Made by a program: the position numbers and the translations under genes. 64,000 nt of DNA from NCBI RefSeq assembly GCF_003944715.1, contig NZ_RWIT01000002.1, forward strand, positions 186,001 to 250,000, given 5' to 3'. The notes beneath the pieces are model-generated. The model was not told the DNA's origin, searched no databases, and saw only the letters and a list, made by a program, of their open reading frames with translations. The stretch is from Hymenobacter rigui. Lineage in GTDB: Bacteria; Bacteroidota; Bacteroidia; Cytophagales; Hymenobacteraceae. How positions within the stretch are numbered: position 1 is the stretch's first letter; every line of letters begins with the position of its first letter. This document shows, piece by piece, positions 1 to 9,839 of the stretch.

Positions 1-34
1 GGAAGTATGATACTGGCGCTAAAACGATGATGCC

Positions 35-80
35 CATCAACCACCCTTAACCCCTCCTCATCTGAGGAGGGGAACTAGCT
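35..80. repeat. Family A palindromic repeat, copy 1
   Basis: A short hairpin (CCCCTCCTC, ATCT, GAGGAGGGG) preceded by CATCAACCACC. The same unit recurs at 3339-3513. It lies just before the efflux gene, so it may mark the junction with an upstream gene outside the window. Confidence 0.6.
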
Positions 81-139
81 CAAGCCTTGGTTCTTCCCCC
101 CGCTCCCTACGGTTCACCTTCCCCGATACCCCACACCCT

Positions 140-3100
140 ATGCTCGCACTCTTCATTCGCCGGCCGGTTCTCTCGTTGGTGATTTCCCTGTTTATCACGT
201 TTCTGGGCGGGCTGGCGCTTTTCTCGCTGCCCATCACCCAGTTCCCCGACATCGTGCCACCCTCCGTGACGGTGACGGCCCGCTACACCGGGGCCAACGC
301 CGAGGTGTGCGCCAAGGCCGTAGCTACGCCGCTGGAGCGGGCCATCAACGGGGTGCCGGGCATGACCTACATGTCGTCGGTGAGCAGCAACAGCGGGCTG
401 ACGGTGATAACCGTGTTTTTCCAGGTGGGCACCGACCCCGACCTGGCCGCCGTGAACGTGCAGAACCGGGTGCAAACCATCATTGATGAGCTGCCGGAAG
501 AGGTAATCCGGGCCGGGGTGAGCACCGAGAAGGAGGTGAACAGCATGCTGCTCTACCTCAACGTGATGAGCGAAGATCCCAAGGTGAGCGAGAAGTTCAT
601 CTACAACTTCGCCGATATCAATGTGTTGCAGGAGCTCAAGCGAATTGACGGGGTGGGCTTTGCCGAAATCATGGGCCAGCGCGAGTACTCCATGCGCGTG
701 TGGCTGCAGCCCGACCGCATGGTGGCCTACAACGTGTCGGCCGAGGAAGTGGTGGAGGCCATCCGGGCCCAGAACGTGGAGGCCGCGCCCGGCAAATCGG
801 GGGAAAGCTCGGGCCAGGATGCCCAGATGCTGCAGTACGTGCTGCGCTACACCGGCAAGCTCTTCGAGCCCAAGCAGTACGAGGACATTGTGCTGCGCGC
901 CAACCCCGACGGCTCGGTGCTGCGCCTCCGGGACGTGGCCCAGGTGAAGTTCGACGTGCTCAGCTACGGCATGGTATCCAAGATTGACGGCCGGCCCTCG
1001 GCGGCCATCATGCTCAAGCAGCGCCCCGGCTCCAACGCTTCGGATGTCATTAAGCAGGTAAAGGAGCGCATGGCTGAACTGAAGCAGACGTCCTTCCCAC
1101 CCGGCATGACCTACAACGTGGCCTACGACGTGTCACGCTTCCTCGATGCTTCCATTCATGAAGTGCTGCGCACCCTGGTCGAGGCGTTTCTGCTGGTGTT
1201 CGTGGTGGTGTACCTGTTTTTGCAGGACTGGCGCTCCACGCTTATTCCGGCGCTGGCCGTGCCGGTGGCGCTGGTGGGCACGCTGTTTTTCATGCAGCTG
1301 CTGGGCTTCAGCATCAACCTGCTCACGCTGTTTGCGCTGGTGCTGGCTATTGGCATTGTGGTGGATAACGCCATTGTGGTGGTGGAGGCCGTGCACGCCA
1401 AAATGCACGAAAAGCACCTCTCGGCGATGGATGCCACGCTGGAAGCCATGTCGGAAATTGGCGGGGCCATTGTGGCAATTACCCTGGTGATGTCGGCGGT
1501 GTTCGTGCCGGTGTCGTTTATGGACGGGCCCGTGGGCGTGTTCTACCGGCAATTTTCGCTTACGCTGGCTATATCCATCGTCATTTCGGGGGTGAATGCG
1601 CTTACCCTGACGCCGGCGCTGTGCGCGCTGATGCTCAAACCAACCCACGCCATTGAGGGCGACACGCCCGATGCTGCAACCGGCCGGAAGCTGGGGCTGC
1701 TGGATCGGTTCTTTGCCGGTTTCAACCGCCGCTACGAGGCCCTGGCCACCCGCTACCAGTGGCTGGTGCGCACCGTGGCCAGTCGGCGCGTTGTTACCAT
1801 TGGCCTGCTGGTGGGGTTCTGCCTGGCAACCTGGGGGGTGAATGCGGTGCTGCCCAGCGGCTTTATCCCGACTGAGGATCAGGGCATGGTGTATGTGAAC
1901 GTGACTACGCCGCCCGGCGCCACCGTGGAGCGTACCGAGAAAGTGCTCGACGAAATCCAGCAAGTGGCCGCCAAGCTGGGCCCGGTAGAATCGGTGTCGA
2001 CGCTGGCCGGCTACAGTCTCATGAACGAGGTGGCCGGGGCCAGCTACGGCATGGGCATGATCAACCTGAAAGCCTGGGACGACCGGAAGGAATCGGTAAC
2101 CGACCTGATTGCCCAGCTCAACGAGCGCACCAAGCACATCCACGACGCCGACATCCAGTTCTTCCCTCCGCCCACCGTGCCGGGCTTCGGCAACTCCAGC
2201 GGCTTCGAGCTGCGCCTGCTCGACAAAACCGGCCGCGGCGACCTGCCCGCCACCGCCCGGGTGGCCGATAAGTTCATCACCGCCCTCACCAACACGCCGG
2301 CCGTGGGCGGGGCCTTCACCGGCTTCGATGCCAGCTTCCCCCAGTACCTCATCCACGTAGACCAGGACCAGGCGGCCAAGAAGGGCGTGACCGTGGAAAA
2401 GGCCATGAGCACGCTGCAGACGCTGATGGGCTCGTTCTACGCCTCCAACTTCATCCGCTTCGGGCAGATGTACAAGGTAATGGTGCAGGCCGCCCCCGGC
2501 TACCGCACCAGCCCCGAGGACGTGCTGAAAATGCACGTCAAAAACGACCGGGGCGAGATGGTGCCCTACTCCAGCTTCGTGCGCCTGGAGCGGGTGTACG
2601 GCCCCGAGCAACTGACGCGCTACAACATGTACACCTCGGCCATGCTCAACGGCGACGCGGCCCCCGGCTTCAGCTCCGGCGACGTAATCAAGACCATTGA
2701 GGAAGTGGCCGCCAAGGAGCTGCCCCGCGGCTACAGCTATGAGTGGAGCGGCATGACGCGGGAGCAAATCCTGAGCGGCAACCAGGCCCTCTACGTGTTT
2801 GCGGTAGTGCTCCTGTTTGTGTACCTGCTGCTGGCGGCCCAGTACGAAAGTTTCCTGCTGCCGCTGCCGGTGCTGCTGAGTTTGCCCACCGGCATCTTCG
2901 GGGCCTTCCTGTTTCTGAAGCTGCTAGGCCTGGAAAACAACATCTACGCCCAGGTTTCGCTGGTGATGCTCATTGGCCTGCTGGGCAAGAACGCCATTCT
3001 CATCATCGAGTTTGCAGTGCTCAAGCGCCAGGAGGGGCTGTCGGCGCTGGAAGCGGCGGTGCAGGGCGGCTACTCCCGCCTGCGCCCCATTCTGATGACC

Positions 3101-3331
3101 AGCTTCGCCTTTATTGCCGGCCTGATTCCGCTGACCATTGCCACCGGCGCGGGCGCGCTGGGCAACCGCTCCATCGGCACCGCGGCGGCCGGCGGCATGT
3201 TCATCGGCACCCTGTTTGGCGTCATCCTGATTCCGGGCCTCTACGTGCTGTTTTCGCGCCAGAGCAAGCAGGAGAAGAAGCGTAAGCAGCTCACCGAGCC
3301 CACCGAAGCCCTGGAACCCGCCCACGCCTGA
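140..3331 (+). CDS. RND multidrug efflux permease (HAE1/AcrB-type)
   Basis: Proton-driven inner-membrane pump of a tripartite efflux complex, exporting hydrophobic or amphiphilic compounds through an outer-membrane channel. The 1063 residues match the usual 1030-1070. TM1 is at residues 8-30, a first large periplasmic loop follows, TM2-6 begin near residue 343, a second loop runs from about 570 to 880, and TM8-12 close the protein. The proton-relay lysine in TM10 is present (K950, in GLLGKNAILIIEF). In TM4 the usual Asp-Asp pair reads Asp409-Asn410 (VVDNAIVVVEAV), which may be a Bacteroidota subfamily trait. The outer-membrane partner follows about 215 bases downstream. A membrane-fusion protein is expected just left of the window. 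Substrate cannot be told from sequence. Confidence 0.95.
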   Translation: MLALFIRRPVLSLVISLFITFLGGLALFSLPITQFPDIVPPSVTVTARYTGANAEVCAKAVATPLERAINGVPGMTYMSSVSSNSGLTVITVFFQVGTDPDLAAVNVQNRVQTIIDELPEEVIRAGVSTEKEVNSMLLYLNVMSEDPKVSEKFIYNFADINVLQELKRIDGVGFAEIMGQREYSMRVWLQPDRMVAYNVSAEEVVEAIRAQNVEAAPGKSGESSGQDAQMLQYVLRYTGKLFEPKQYEDIVLRANPDGSVLRLRDVAQVKFDVLSYGMVSKIDGRPSAAIMLKQRPGSNASDVIKQVKERMAELKQTSFPPGMTYNVAYDVSRFLDASIHEVLRTLVEAFLLVFVVVYLFLQDWRSTLIPALAVPVALVGTLFFMQLLGFSINLLTLFALVLAIGIVVDNAIVVVEAVHAKMHEKHLSAMDATLEAMSEIGGAIVAITLVMSAVFVPVSFMDGPVGVFYRQFSLTLAISIVISGVNALTLTPALCALMLKPTHAIEGDTPDAATGRKLGLLDRFFAGFNRRYEALATRYQWLVRTVASRRVVTIGLLVGFCLATWGVNAVLPSGFIPTEDQGMVYVNVTTPPGATVERTEKVLDEIQQVAAKLGPVESVSTLAGYSLMNEVAGASYGMGMINLKAWDDRKESVTDLIAQLNERTKHIHDADIQFFPPPTVPGFGNSSGFELRLLDKTGRGDLPATARVADKFITALTNTPAVGGAFTGFDASFPQYLIHVDQDQAAKKGVTVEKAMSTLQTLMGSFYASNFIRFGQMYKVMVQAAPGYRTSPEDVLKMHVKNDRGEMVPYSSFVRLERVYGPEQLTRYNMYTSAMLNGDAAPGFSSGDVIKTIEEVAAKELPRGYSYEWSGMTREQILSGNQALYVFAVVLLFVYLLLAAQYESFLLPLPVLLSLPTGIFGAFLFLKLLGLENNIYAQVSLVMLIGLLGKNAILIIEFAVLKRQEGLSALEAAVQGGYSRLRPILMTSFAFIAGLIPLTIATGAGALGNRSIGTAAAGGMFIGTLFGVILIPGLYVLFSRQSKQEKKRKQLTEPTEALEPAHA

Positions 3332-3338
3332 CGAACGT

Positions 3339-3513
3339 GGCTCCCCTCCTTGGAAAGGAGGGGTTGGGGGTGGTTGATGACGGTAGAACGATGCACAAGA
3401 ACATCACCCTACGCCGCGGTATAAATGTAACGTCACATGCTCAGCCCGACAAACGCAAGTCGTACCTACGCCCATCAACCACCCCTAGCCCCTCCTTTCC
3501 AAGGAGGGGAACT
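3339..3513. repeat. Family A inverted pair between pump and outer-membrane factor genes
   Basis: Two copies of the CCCCTCCTT..AAGGAGGGG hairpin face each other: 3339-3380 reads hairpin then GGGGTGGTTGATG, and 3472-3513 reads CATCAACCACCCC then hairpin. The unit at 35-80 belongs to the same family. The pair fills most of the space between two genes expected to be co-transcribed. Confidence 0.65.
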
Positions 3514-3547
3514 AACTCTAGCTTTTAGCTCTAGCCTTGCTAGCCCC

Positions 3548-5035
3548 ATGACCTTACCCAACCCAATACGCTCCCTCACCCGCCGCACGCTGCCGGCATT
3601 GGCCGCCCTGGCTTTGGCTACGGGCTGCCGGGTGGCCGCGCCCACCGTGCAGCCCGCCGCGGCCACCATGCCGGCCGCCTTCCCCGCCACGGCCGCTACC
3701 ACCGACTCCGCTTCCGTGGCCGACCAATCTTGGCGGCAGTTTTTCGGGGACCGGAACCTGGTGGGCCTGCTCGATACGGCCCTGCAGGCCAATCCCGATG
3801 TGCGCACGGCCATCCAGCGCATCGAAATTGCCCGGGCCAACCTGCAGGTGCAGCGCGGGGCGTTGCTGCCTACCGTGAACGGGGTAGCCAGCGCCGGCGT
3901 GGAGAAGTTCGGCGACTACACCCTCAACGGCATCGGCAACTACGACACCAACCTCTCGCCCAACGTGGAGGGCCGACAGCGCATCCCCAACCCCACGCCC
4001 GACTTCTTCCTGGGCCTGCGCAGCTCCTGGGAAATTGACCTCTGGGGCAAGCTGCGCCAGCGCCGGCAGGCAGCCTATATGCGCCTGCTGGCCTCCGAAA
4101 AAGGCCGTCATCTGGTAGAAACGGCCCTGGTGGCCGAGGTGGCCCGGCTGTACTACAACCTGCTGGGGCTGGACAACGAGCTGGCCGTACTCACCAAAAA
4201 CCAGCGCCTGCAGGAGCGCGCCCTGGAAATTGTGAAGGTGCAGAAGCAGGCCGGCCGGGCCAACGAGCTGGCCGTGCAGCAGTTCACGGCCCAGCTGCTG
4301 CGCACCCGCAGCCTGGAAGCCGAAACCCGGCAGCGCATTGCCGCCTCCGAAAACGAGCTGAACCGCCTGCTGGGCCGCTACCCCCAGCACATTGCCCGGG
4401 GCCTGCCCATTCTGCAGCAGCCGCTGCCCACCCAGGTGCAGGCCGGCCTGCCCGCCACCATGCTCCTGCGCCGCCCCGATGTGCAGCAGGCCGAGCTGCA
4501 GCTGGTGGCGGCCCGCGCCGATGTATCGGCCGCCCGGGCGGCATTTCTGCCCTCGCTCACGCTCACCCCGTTCGTGGGCGTGAATGCCTACCGGGCCTCG
4601 GTGCTGTTCAACACGCCCGGCTCGTTGGCCTACGGCCTCCTCGCAGGCTTGAGCGCGCCCCTGCTCAACCGCAACGGCCTCCAGGCCGACCTGCGCCGCT
4701 CGGCCGCCGAGCAGAAGATTGCCTACAACGACTACCAGAAAGCCGTGCAAACCGGCTTCGAGGAAGTGAGCACCAGCCTGCGCGGCATTGGCAACTACCA
4801 GCGCATGTTTGAGCTGCAGCAGCAGGAAGTAGCCGCCCTTAACAAAGCCGTCAGCGTATCCGACGACCTATACAAGGCCAACTACGCCTCCTACCTGGAA
4901 GTGGTAACCGCCCAGCGCAGCGTGCTGGAAGCCGAGCTGAACCTGACCCAAACCCGCCGCCAGCAGTTCCTGCTCCTCATCGACCTCTACCGCGCCCTGG
5001 GCGGTGGCTGGACACCGACTGCGGCGGCGGAGTAA
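3548..5035 (+). CDS. Outer-membrane efflux lipoprotein (OprM/NodT-type TolC-like channel)
   Basis: Outer-membrane channel of the tripartite pump encoded upstream. I chose ATG 3548 over the longer frame because it starts a typical lipoprotein signal: a basic n-region, a hydrophobic run and the lipobox LATGC near residue 27. The mature part carries the duplicated outer-membrane-efflux architecture, with long amphipathic coiled-coil helices (for example residues 95-120 and 330-360) and beta-strand segments such as FFLGLRSSWEIDLWGKLR, typical of the NodT/OprM group. Length is 495 residues, normal for the family. It ends at a strong hairpin terminator. The gene pair predicts a drug- or solvent-efflux operon. 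Confidence 0.92.
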   Translation: MTLPNPIRSLTRRTLPALAALALATGCRVAAPTVQPAAATMPAAFPATAATTDSASVADQSWRQFFGDRNLVGLLDTALQANPDVRTAIQRIEIARANLQVQRGALLPTVNGVASAGVEKFGDYTLNGIGNYDTNLSPNVEGRQRIPNPTPDFFLGLRSSWEIDLWGKLRQRRQAAYMRLLASEKGRHLVETALVAEVARLYYNLLGLDNELAVLTKNQRLQERALEIVKVQKQAGRANELAVQQFTAQLLRTRSLEAETRQRIAASENELNRLLGRYPQHIARGLPILQQPLPTQVQAGLPATMLLRRPDVQQAELQLVAARADVSAARAAFLPSLTLTPFVGVNAYRASVLFNTPGSLAYGLLAGLSAPLLNRNGLQADLRRSAAEQKIAYNDYQKAVQTGFEEVSTSLRGIGNYQRMFELQQQEVAALNKAVSVSDDLYKANYASYLEVVTAQRSVLEAELNLTQTRRQQFLLLIDLYRALGGGWTPTAAAE

Positions 5036-5047
5036 CAAGGTATGTTA

Positions 5048-5094
5048 AAACAGAAAAGCGGTGTCACTGCTGGAGTGGCGCCGCTTTTCTGTTT
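5048..5094 (+). terminator. Hairpin terminator after efflux operon
   Basis: Fourteen-base perfect arms AAACAGAAAAGCGG and CCGCTTTTCTGTTT enclose a 19-base loop. A- and T-rich ends make it a plausible terminator in both directions, 12 bases after the stop codon. Confidence 0.7.
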
Positions 5095-5111
5095 AGTATG
5101 AACAGTTTCCC

Positions 5112-5270
5112 AGAACGTCATTCCGAGCGAAGCCGAGGAATCTCGCGTGCTGATGTTGTTGCTTGAAGAACCTCATTTCGAGCGAATCCGAAGCATTTCT
5201 ACAGCTTCGTCGGATTACCAGCACAACGTCAGTACGCGAGATTCCTCGACTTCGCTCGGAATGACGTTCT
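5112..5270. repeat. Family B composite palindrome
   Basis: Outer arms AGAACGTCATTCCGAG and CTCGGAATGACGTTCT enclose ATCTCGCGTGCTGA and its complement, with a second diverged unit (CATTTCGAGCGAATCCG) in the middle. Fills the gap between the efflux terminator and the convergent metalloprotease gene. Confidence 0.75.
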
Positions 5271-5301
5271 ATTGCTAGCCTGCGAATTTCCCTTGTCACC
5301 C

Positions 5302-7734
5302 TTACCACGTCCCACAGTCATTCGAGCCGATAGGGGCACCGTCGGGCATGGGGAGGGCGGGCGCGGGCTGGAATTTCTCGGGGTTGTCCTCGAACTGCCG
5401 GATGGTGCGCAGGGCGGCCAGGGCAGTGGCCCGGCGGCCTTCCTCCTTGGCCTTCTGCTCTTTTTGAAGCTGCTTTTTCAGGTCTTCTACCTTCAGGGCA
5501 GCCAGGGCTTTCACGCCGACCGGAGCCTGGGGCGCGGCGGCCAAAGCCAGCAGCTTTTGCAGCGTGAGCATCTGCACGAGGCGCTGCAGCTCGCCGGGGT
5601 AGCCGGTTTCGGGCCGGGCCTCCCAGGTAGCGGCCAGCAGCTTATCCAGCACCGCCCCGAGGCCGGGCTGCTCGGCGTGGCGGGCGTGGTATTCCTCCAA
5701 ACGCGCCGCCCGCTGCGGATTCAGCAGAAACTCCAGCGTAGTAGCCGCCGCCGATTCGGCCGCGCCCAGCGGGTCGAAGGTGAGGCCGGTGCGAGCGGGG
5801 AAGGTTTCGCGGCTGCGGCCGTAGTTCACGGGGCGCGGCGGAATCTTCAGCAAGAGCTCTTCCGACAAAGCCAGTTCCCAGGGCGAAATCGTGCGCAGCA
5901 GCGCGTCGAAGGCCTTCCACTGCTCGGCGGGCTCTACCAGCCGGGTGATGGTCTGGCCGTCGCCCTTCACGGCGTAGGTGTAGTAGAGGCCGCCCAGCTC
6001 CTTGGAGGCCGCCTCTACCTGGTAGCGCTGCAGCAGGTACATGGGCACCAGCACTTCTTCCAGCATGGCCATGGGTTGGCCGGGGGCCAGGGCCTTTTCT
6101 GAGAAGCGGGCCAATAGTTGGCGGCGCACGTCCAGGAGGCGGTTCAGCTCGGCGGCGGCGTTGGGGCCGTCGTCCCAGAGGTGGGCTGTGGGGTGGGCTC
6201 CGCCGGCGGCCCGGGCGTCGGCATCGGAAATAAATACGTAGCCCTCGGCCAGCGTCTGCTTCATCACCGCGTCCAGAGCGGCCTTTTCATCGGCCTGGGG
6301 CCCGAAATCCTGGTAGCCGTAGAGGATGGCGCGCTTGTCCCAGCTGCCAATGCCAACGGCGTAGGCCTCGCTCAAATCAATACTGCCGTCGGGGCGCATC
6401 GTAATGCGGGGCATGGGGTAGTCCATCACCGACGACCGGTCCCGGGTGCTGGCCGAGTAGTTGTGGTAGAGGCCCAGGGTGTGGCCCACCTCGTGGGCAG
6501 CCAACTGGCGCAGGCGGGCCACACCCATCTGCAGCATATCGGGCGGGGTGGGCTTACCATCTTCGTAAGGCTGCAGCAACCCCTCAGCAATCAGGAAATC
6601 CTGGCGCACCCTGAGCGAGCCCAGCGACACCTGTCCCTTGATGATTTCGCCGGTGCGCGGGTCCACAATGCTCGCCCCGTACGACCAGCCCCGGGTGGAG
6701 CGGTGCACCCACTGAATGAGGTTGTAGCGGATATCCATGGGGTCGGCGTCCTCAGGCAGCAGCTTCACCTGGAAGGCGTTGCGGTAGCCGGCCGCCTCAA
6801 AGGCCTGGTTCCACCACGCGGCCCCTTCCAGTAGGGCCGAGCGCACGGGCTCGGGCGCGCCCCGGTCGAGGTAGTACACAATGGGCTCCACGGCTTCACT
6901 CTGGTTCGCCGTGGGGTCTTTCTTTACGAGCCGGTGCCGCACCAGCTGCCGCTTTAGAATAGGCTGGTCGATGGGCGTGGCATAGTCCATGTACTCGTTG
7001 GCGTAGTAGCCGGCCCGGGGGTCGAAGGCCCGGGGCTTGTAGCCCGCATCGGGCAGCTGAATAAACGAGTGGTGCATGTGCACCGTCACGGCGTTCGGGT
7101 CGGGCGTCACCGACTGGATTTCGCGGCCTTTGGCCTTGCCGGTGAGGGTGATGATGGCCTCAAACTCGGAGTTCTGGGGGAAGCCCTTGGTGTTGGGCAG
7201 AAACACCGCCGAGCGGCTTTCTTCGGCCTTATAGCTGCCTTGTTTCAGGTCTTCCAGCTTATCACTGATCTGGTGCGAATCACGGAGCAGAAACGGCGTG
7301 AGGTCTACCAACACCCGGTTGCCTTCCTGGGCCTCAGCCTTGAACCCCCAGATAACCGACTGCGCAAACGCCTGCTCCACCGATTTACGTTCCTCGGGGT
7401 TCGGGCTCACGGCCCGGTAGTCGTAGTTGGGCTGCAGCAGCAAAATCTTGGGCCCACTCTTTACAAACTTCACGATGCGCGTCTGCCCGATCTGGCCCCG
7501 GTCGAGGCCCAGATCATTGGAACCCACGCCCTGGGGCAGGCTGCTCACGTAGAGGATTTCCTGATCGAGCTTGTCGATTTCCAGCAGAATACGCCCACCT
7601 TTCTCGTCCCAGTAAAACGGAAAGTAACCCGGAAACTTCTGGAGTCCCTTGGTTTTTTCGGCCAGGGTTTGGGCCGAAGCCAGGGGCGCACTCAGCAGGA
7701 AGCCGCCAAGCAGTAGAGAGTAGAGTTTTTTCAC
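5302..7734 (-). CDS. Secreted zinc-dependent metalloprotease (DUF5117/DUF4953-type)
   Basis: Predicted exported zinc peptidase of a family common in Bacteroidota. The 810-residue protein starts with a signal peptide (MKKLYSLLLGGFLLSAPLASA) and carries an extended metzincin-like zinc site HEVGHTLGLYHN at about residues 413-424, followed by a methionine-containing turn (SVMDYPMPRI). The N-terminal half matches what I know as the DUF5117 region, the middle and C-terminal part the DUF4953 region. Most of the terminal 60 residues are Lys/Glu- and Pro-rich. It is monocistronic and divergent from the S41-like peptidase across 190 bases. Substrate unknown. Confidence 0.88.
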   Translation of the reverse strand: MKKLYSLLLGGFLLSAPLASAQTLAEKTKGLQKFPGYFPFYWDEKGGRILLEIDKLDQEILYVSSLPQGVGSNDLGLDRGQIGQTRIVKFVKSGPKILLLQPNYDYRAVSPNPEERKSVEQAFAQSVIWGFKAEAQEGNRVLVDLTPFLLRDSHQISDKLEDLKQGSYKAEESRSAVFLPNTKGFPQNSEFEAIITLTGKAKGREIQSVTPDPNAVTVHMHHSFIQLPDAGYKPRAFDPRAGYYANEYMDYATPIDQPILKRQLVRHRLVKKDPTANQSEAVEPIVYYLDRGAPEPVRSALLEGAAWWNQAFEAAGYRNAFQVKLLPEDADPMDIRYNLIQWVHRSTRGWSYGASIVDPRTGEIIKGQVSLGSLRVRQDFLIAEGLLQPYEDGKPTPPDMLQMGVARLRQLAAHEVGHTLGLYHNYSASTRDRSSVMDYPMPRITMRPDGSIDLSEAYAVGIGSWDKRAILYGYQDFGPQADEKAALDAVMKQTLAEGYVFISDADARAAGGAHPTAHLWDDGPNAAAELNRLLDVRRQLLARFSEKALAPGQPMAMLEEVLVPMYLLQRYQVEAASKELGGLYYTYAVKGDGQTITRLVEPAEQWKAFDALLRTISPWELALSEELLLKIPPRPVNYGRSRETFPARTGLTFDPLGAAESAAATTLEFLLNPQRAARLEEYHARHAEQPGLGAVLDKLLAATWEARPETGYPGELQRLVQMLTLQKLLALAAAPQAPVGVKALAALKVEDLKKQLQKEQKAKEEGRRATALAALRTIRQFEDNPEKFQPAPALPMPDGAPIGSNDCGTW

Positions 7735-7924
7735 GCGGAAAGGAAAAAGATAAAGTCGTGGTGGTAAGGTAGAAATGGAAGTCGGGAGTTGGACACCAAC
7801 GGGCGGGTTTTCTCGCCCCCCGTGACGCGGATATTTCCATTATACAAGGCGGGTCTGCAGCCGCAACTTGCAACCCCCAGCCGGGCACCGGGCTCTTTCC
7901 AAGTGCTTACCCTACCCCATTTCC

Positions 7925-9718
7925 GTGAATTTTCTGCGCTCTGGCGTACTCCTGCTGCTGGCCCTACCATTGGCTTCCAGCGCTTTACCGACCCCACTCA
8001 CCGCCCGCGAAACCCGCAACCTCACGGCCCTTACCAAGCTGGTGGGTAACGTGAAGTATTTCTACCCCAACCGCCACACGGCCCACCTGAGTTGGGAAAC
8101 GGTGCTCGTGCGCAGCATTCCGGCCGTGCGCCGCGCCCGCACCGATGCCGCCCTGGCCCGCACGCTTGATAGTCTGCTGCGGCCCCTGGCTCCGGAAATC
8201 CGGCTGCTGCTGCCCGGCTCTCCCGCGGCACCTGCTGGCCCAGCGACAACAAACGCCGGGTCCTATTACTTCCGGGAGCACCATAGTCTGGGCCAGGATA
8301 AAACCGGGCTGCCGGTGGCCCGGCTGATGCTGAAGCTGGCGGGCATTCCGTACGCCAGCACCATTCGGGCAGCTACACGGGCGGTAGCCGACAGCCTGTT
8401 TCCGAACGGGCAGCGCCGCTATACCGCCGAGCTTACCGACTCCGTGCGGCTGGCGTTACCGCTGGTGCTCCCGGCAGCGCAGTATCGGCAGCGGCTGGTG
8501 TACCGGCCGGGGCGGCGGGTACGGCGGTTATCGGCCACTACGGCGGAGCAGCGGCTGGCCACGGTAATCCTGACCTGGAACATCATCCAGCATTTTTACC
8601 CGTACCGCGCGGTGCTGGAGCAAGTCCGGTGGGAAGCGGCGCTACCCGTGGCGCTTCAACAAGCTGCCCAGGCCACTACCGAAGCCGAGCTACTCGCCGC
8701 TTGCCGCACGATGCTGGCCCATTTGCCCGACCGGCACGTGGCTATCGGCCCCAAAACCCGCACCGGCCTGCGCATCGTGGACCCACCGTGGGCGCTGCAG
8801 CTGGCGTTAGTTGAAGGCCAGGTAGTGCTGCGGCAGGTGCCGGCGGCACTGCAGCCAACGGTAGCGCGCGGCAGCATCCTCACGCACGTAAACGGCCGGC
8901 CGGTAGGCAATCTGCTCGACACGCTGCAAACCAGAATACCAGCCACTTTCCCGGCCGTGGCGCGGCAGCTGGCCGCCGAGCAACTGCTCACCAATCTCGC
9001 AACCAGAGCCCCGGCGGCCAGCTTTACTTTCCGCGACTCCCTGGGCCGCAGCACTGATATTCGGTGGACCCTTCAGCAGCTACGGGGCAGCCTGTACAAC
9101 CAGGCCCCACCCGTGCGGGAGCTGGCACCGGGACTGGTGTACCTGGATGCCACCCGCCTGCGCTACTCCGATTTTCAGCGGGTACTGCCGCAGCTGCAGT
9201 CCGCCCAGGGCCTGATAATTGACCTGCGCCAGCGCCCACACTACGACCTGCTGCGCATTCTGCCCCACTTCAGCCGGCAGCCCCTGCTTACGGATAGCCT
9301 GACCATGCCGGTGCTGCGCCAGCCAGCTTTCAATCAGGCTGAGTTTGCGGGAGAGAAATCAGACCGAAAGATGCCGCAGCTGCCGTTTATTGCGGCCCCA
9401 AAGGTATTCCTGGTGGGCCCGCACACCTACAGCTACGGCGAAACCGTGGCGGAGGTGGTGCGGCGGCACCGGCTCGGGGCGCTGCTGGGCCAGCCCACCG
9501 GCGGCACCAACGGGGAAATGAATTTTGCGGCCATCGGGCGCGCCTACCTGCTGAGCTGGACCGGGCGACGGGTGGTGAGCCGGAGCGGCTCCTACCAGGG
9601 CAAGGGCATTACGCCGGATGAAGTGGTAACTCCCACGCTGCGCCAGGTAGCTACCGGCCAGGATGCCGACGTACAACGAGCCACAGAGTTGCTGCGGAAA
9701 ACCCAACCGGCTAATTGA
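7925..9718 (+). CDS. S41-family peptidase-like protein, exported
   Basis: Tail-specific protease relative. GTG 7925 is preferred because it opens directly into a signal peptide (VNFLRSGVLLLLALPLASS); the longer frame adds non-hydrophobic residues in front. Residues 25-230 form an N-terminal region without a recognised fold. The centre (about 290-400) is PDZ-like. The C-terminal S41 core contains IIDLRQRPHYD, the putative nucleophile segment HTYSYGETVAEVV, GQPTGGTNGEM and the closing SYQGKGITPDEVV. The classical catalytic lysine is not obvious, so activity should not be assumed. 597 residues. It faces the metalloprotease gene across a shared upstream region, so the two secreted hydrolases may be co-regulated. 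Confidence 0.75.
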   Translation: MNFLRSGVLLLLALPLASSALPTPLTARETRNLTALTKLVGNVKYFYPNRHTAHLSWETVLVRSIPAVRRARTDAALARTLDSLLRPLAPEIRLLLPGSPAAPAGPATTNAGSYYFREHHSLGQDKTGLPVARLMLKLAGIPYASTIRAATRAVADSLFPNGQRRYTAELTDSVRLALPLVLPAAQYRQRLVYRPGRRVRRLSATTAEQRLATVILTWNIIQHFYPYRAVLEQVRWEAALPVALQQAAQATTEAELLAACRTMLAHLPDRHVAIGPKTRTGLRIVDPPWALQLALVEGQVVLRQVPAALQPTVARGSILTHVNGRPVGNLLDTLQTRIPATFPAVARQLAAEQLLTNLATRAPAASFTFRDSLGRSTDIRWTLQQLRGSLYNQAPPVRELAPGLVYLDATRLRYSDFQRVLPQLQSAQGLIIDLRQRPHYDLLRILPHFSRQPLLTDSLTMPVLRQPAFNQAEFAGEKSDRKMPQLPFIAAPKVFLVGPHTYSYGETVAEVVRRHRLGALLGQPTGGTNGEMNFAAIGRAYLLSWTGRRVVSRSGSYQGKGITPDEVVTPTLRQVATGQDADVQRATELLRKTQPAN

Positions 9719-9839
9719 GTTTTGCAGTCGGCAGGTGCGAATGAACGGAGGAGCTTGTGACTTTTACCGGCTTCAGCAGTTATCTACCACGGCTATTTTC
9801 ACTAGCGCGTGCGTACTTTATCCATTCACACTCCCTTCC

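Noticed and set aside
1133..2767. Long open frame of 544 codons opposite the RND pump gene
   Set aside because: It lies within a clear efflux gene, is His/Gly/Ala-rich without domains, and is the usual antisense shadow in high-GC coding sequence.
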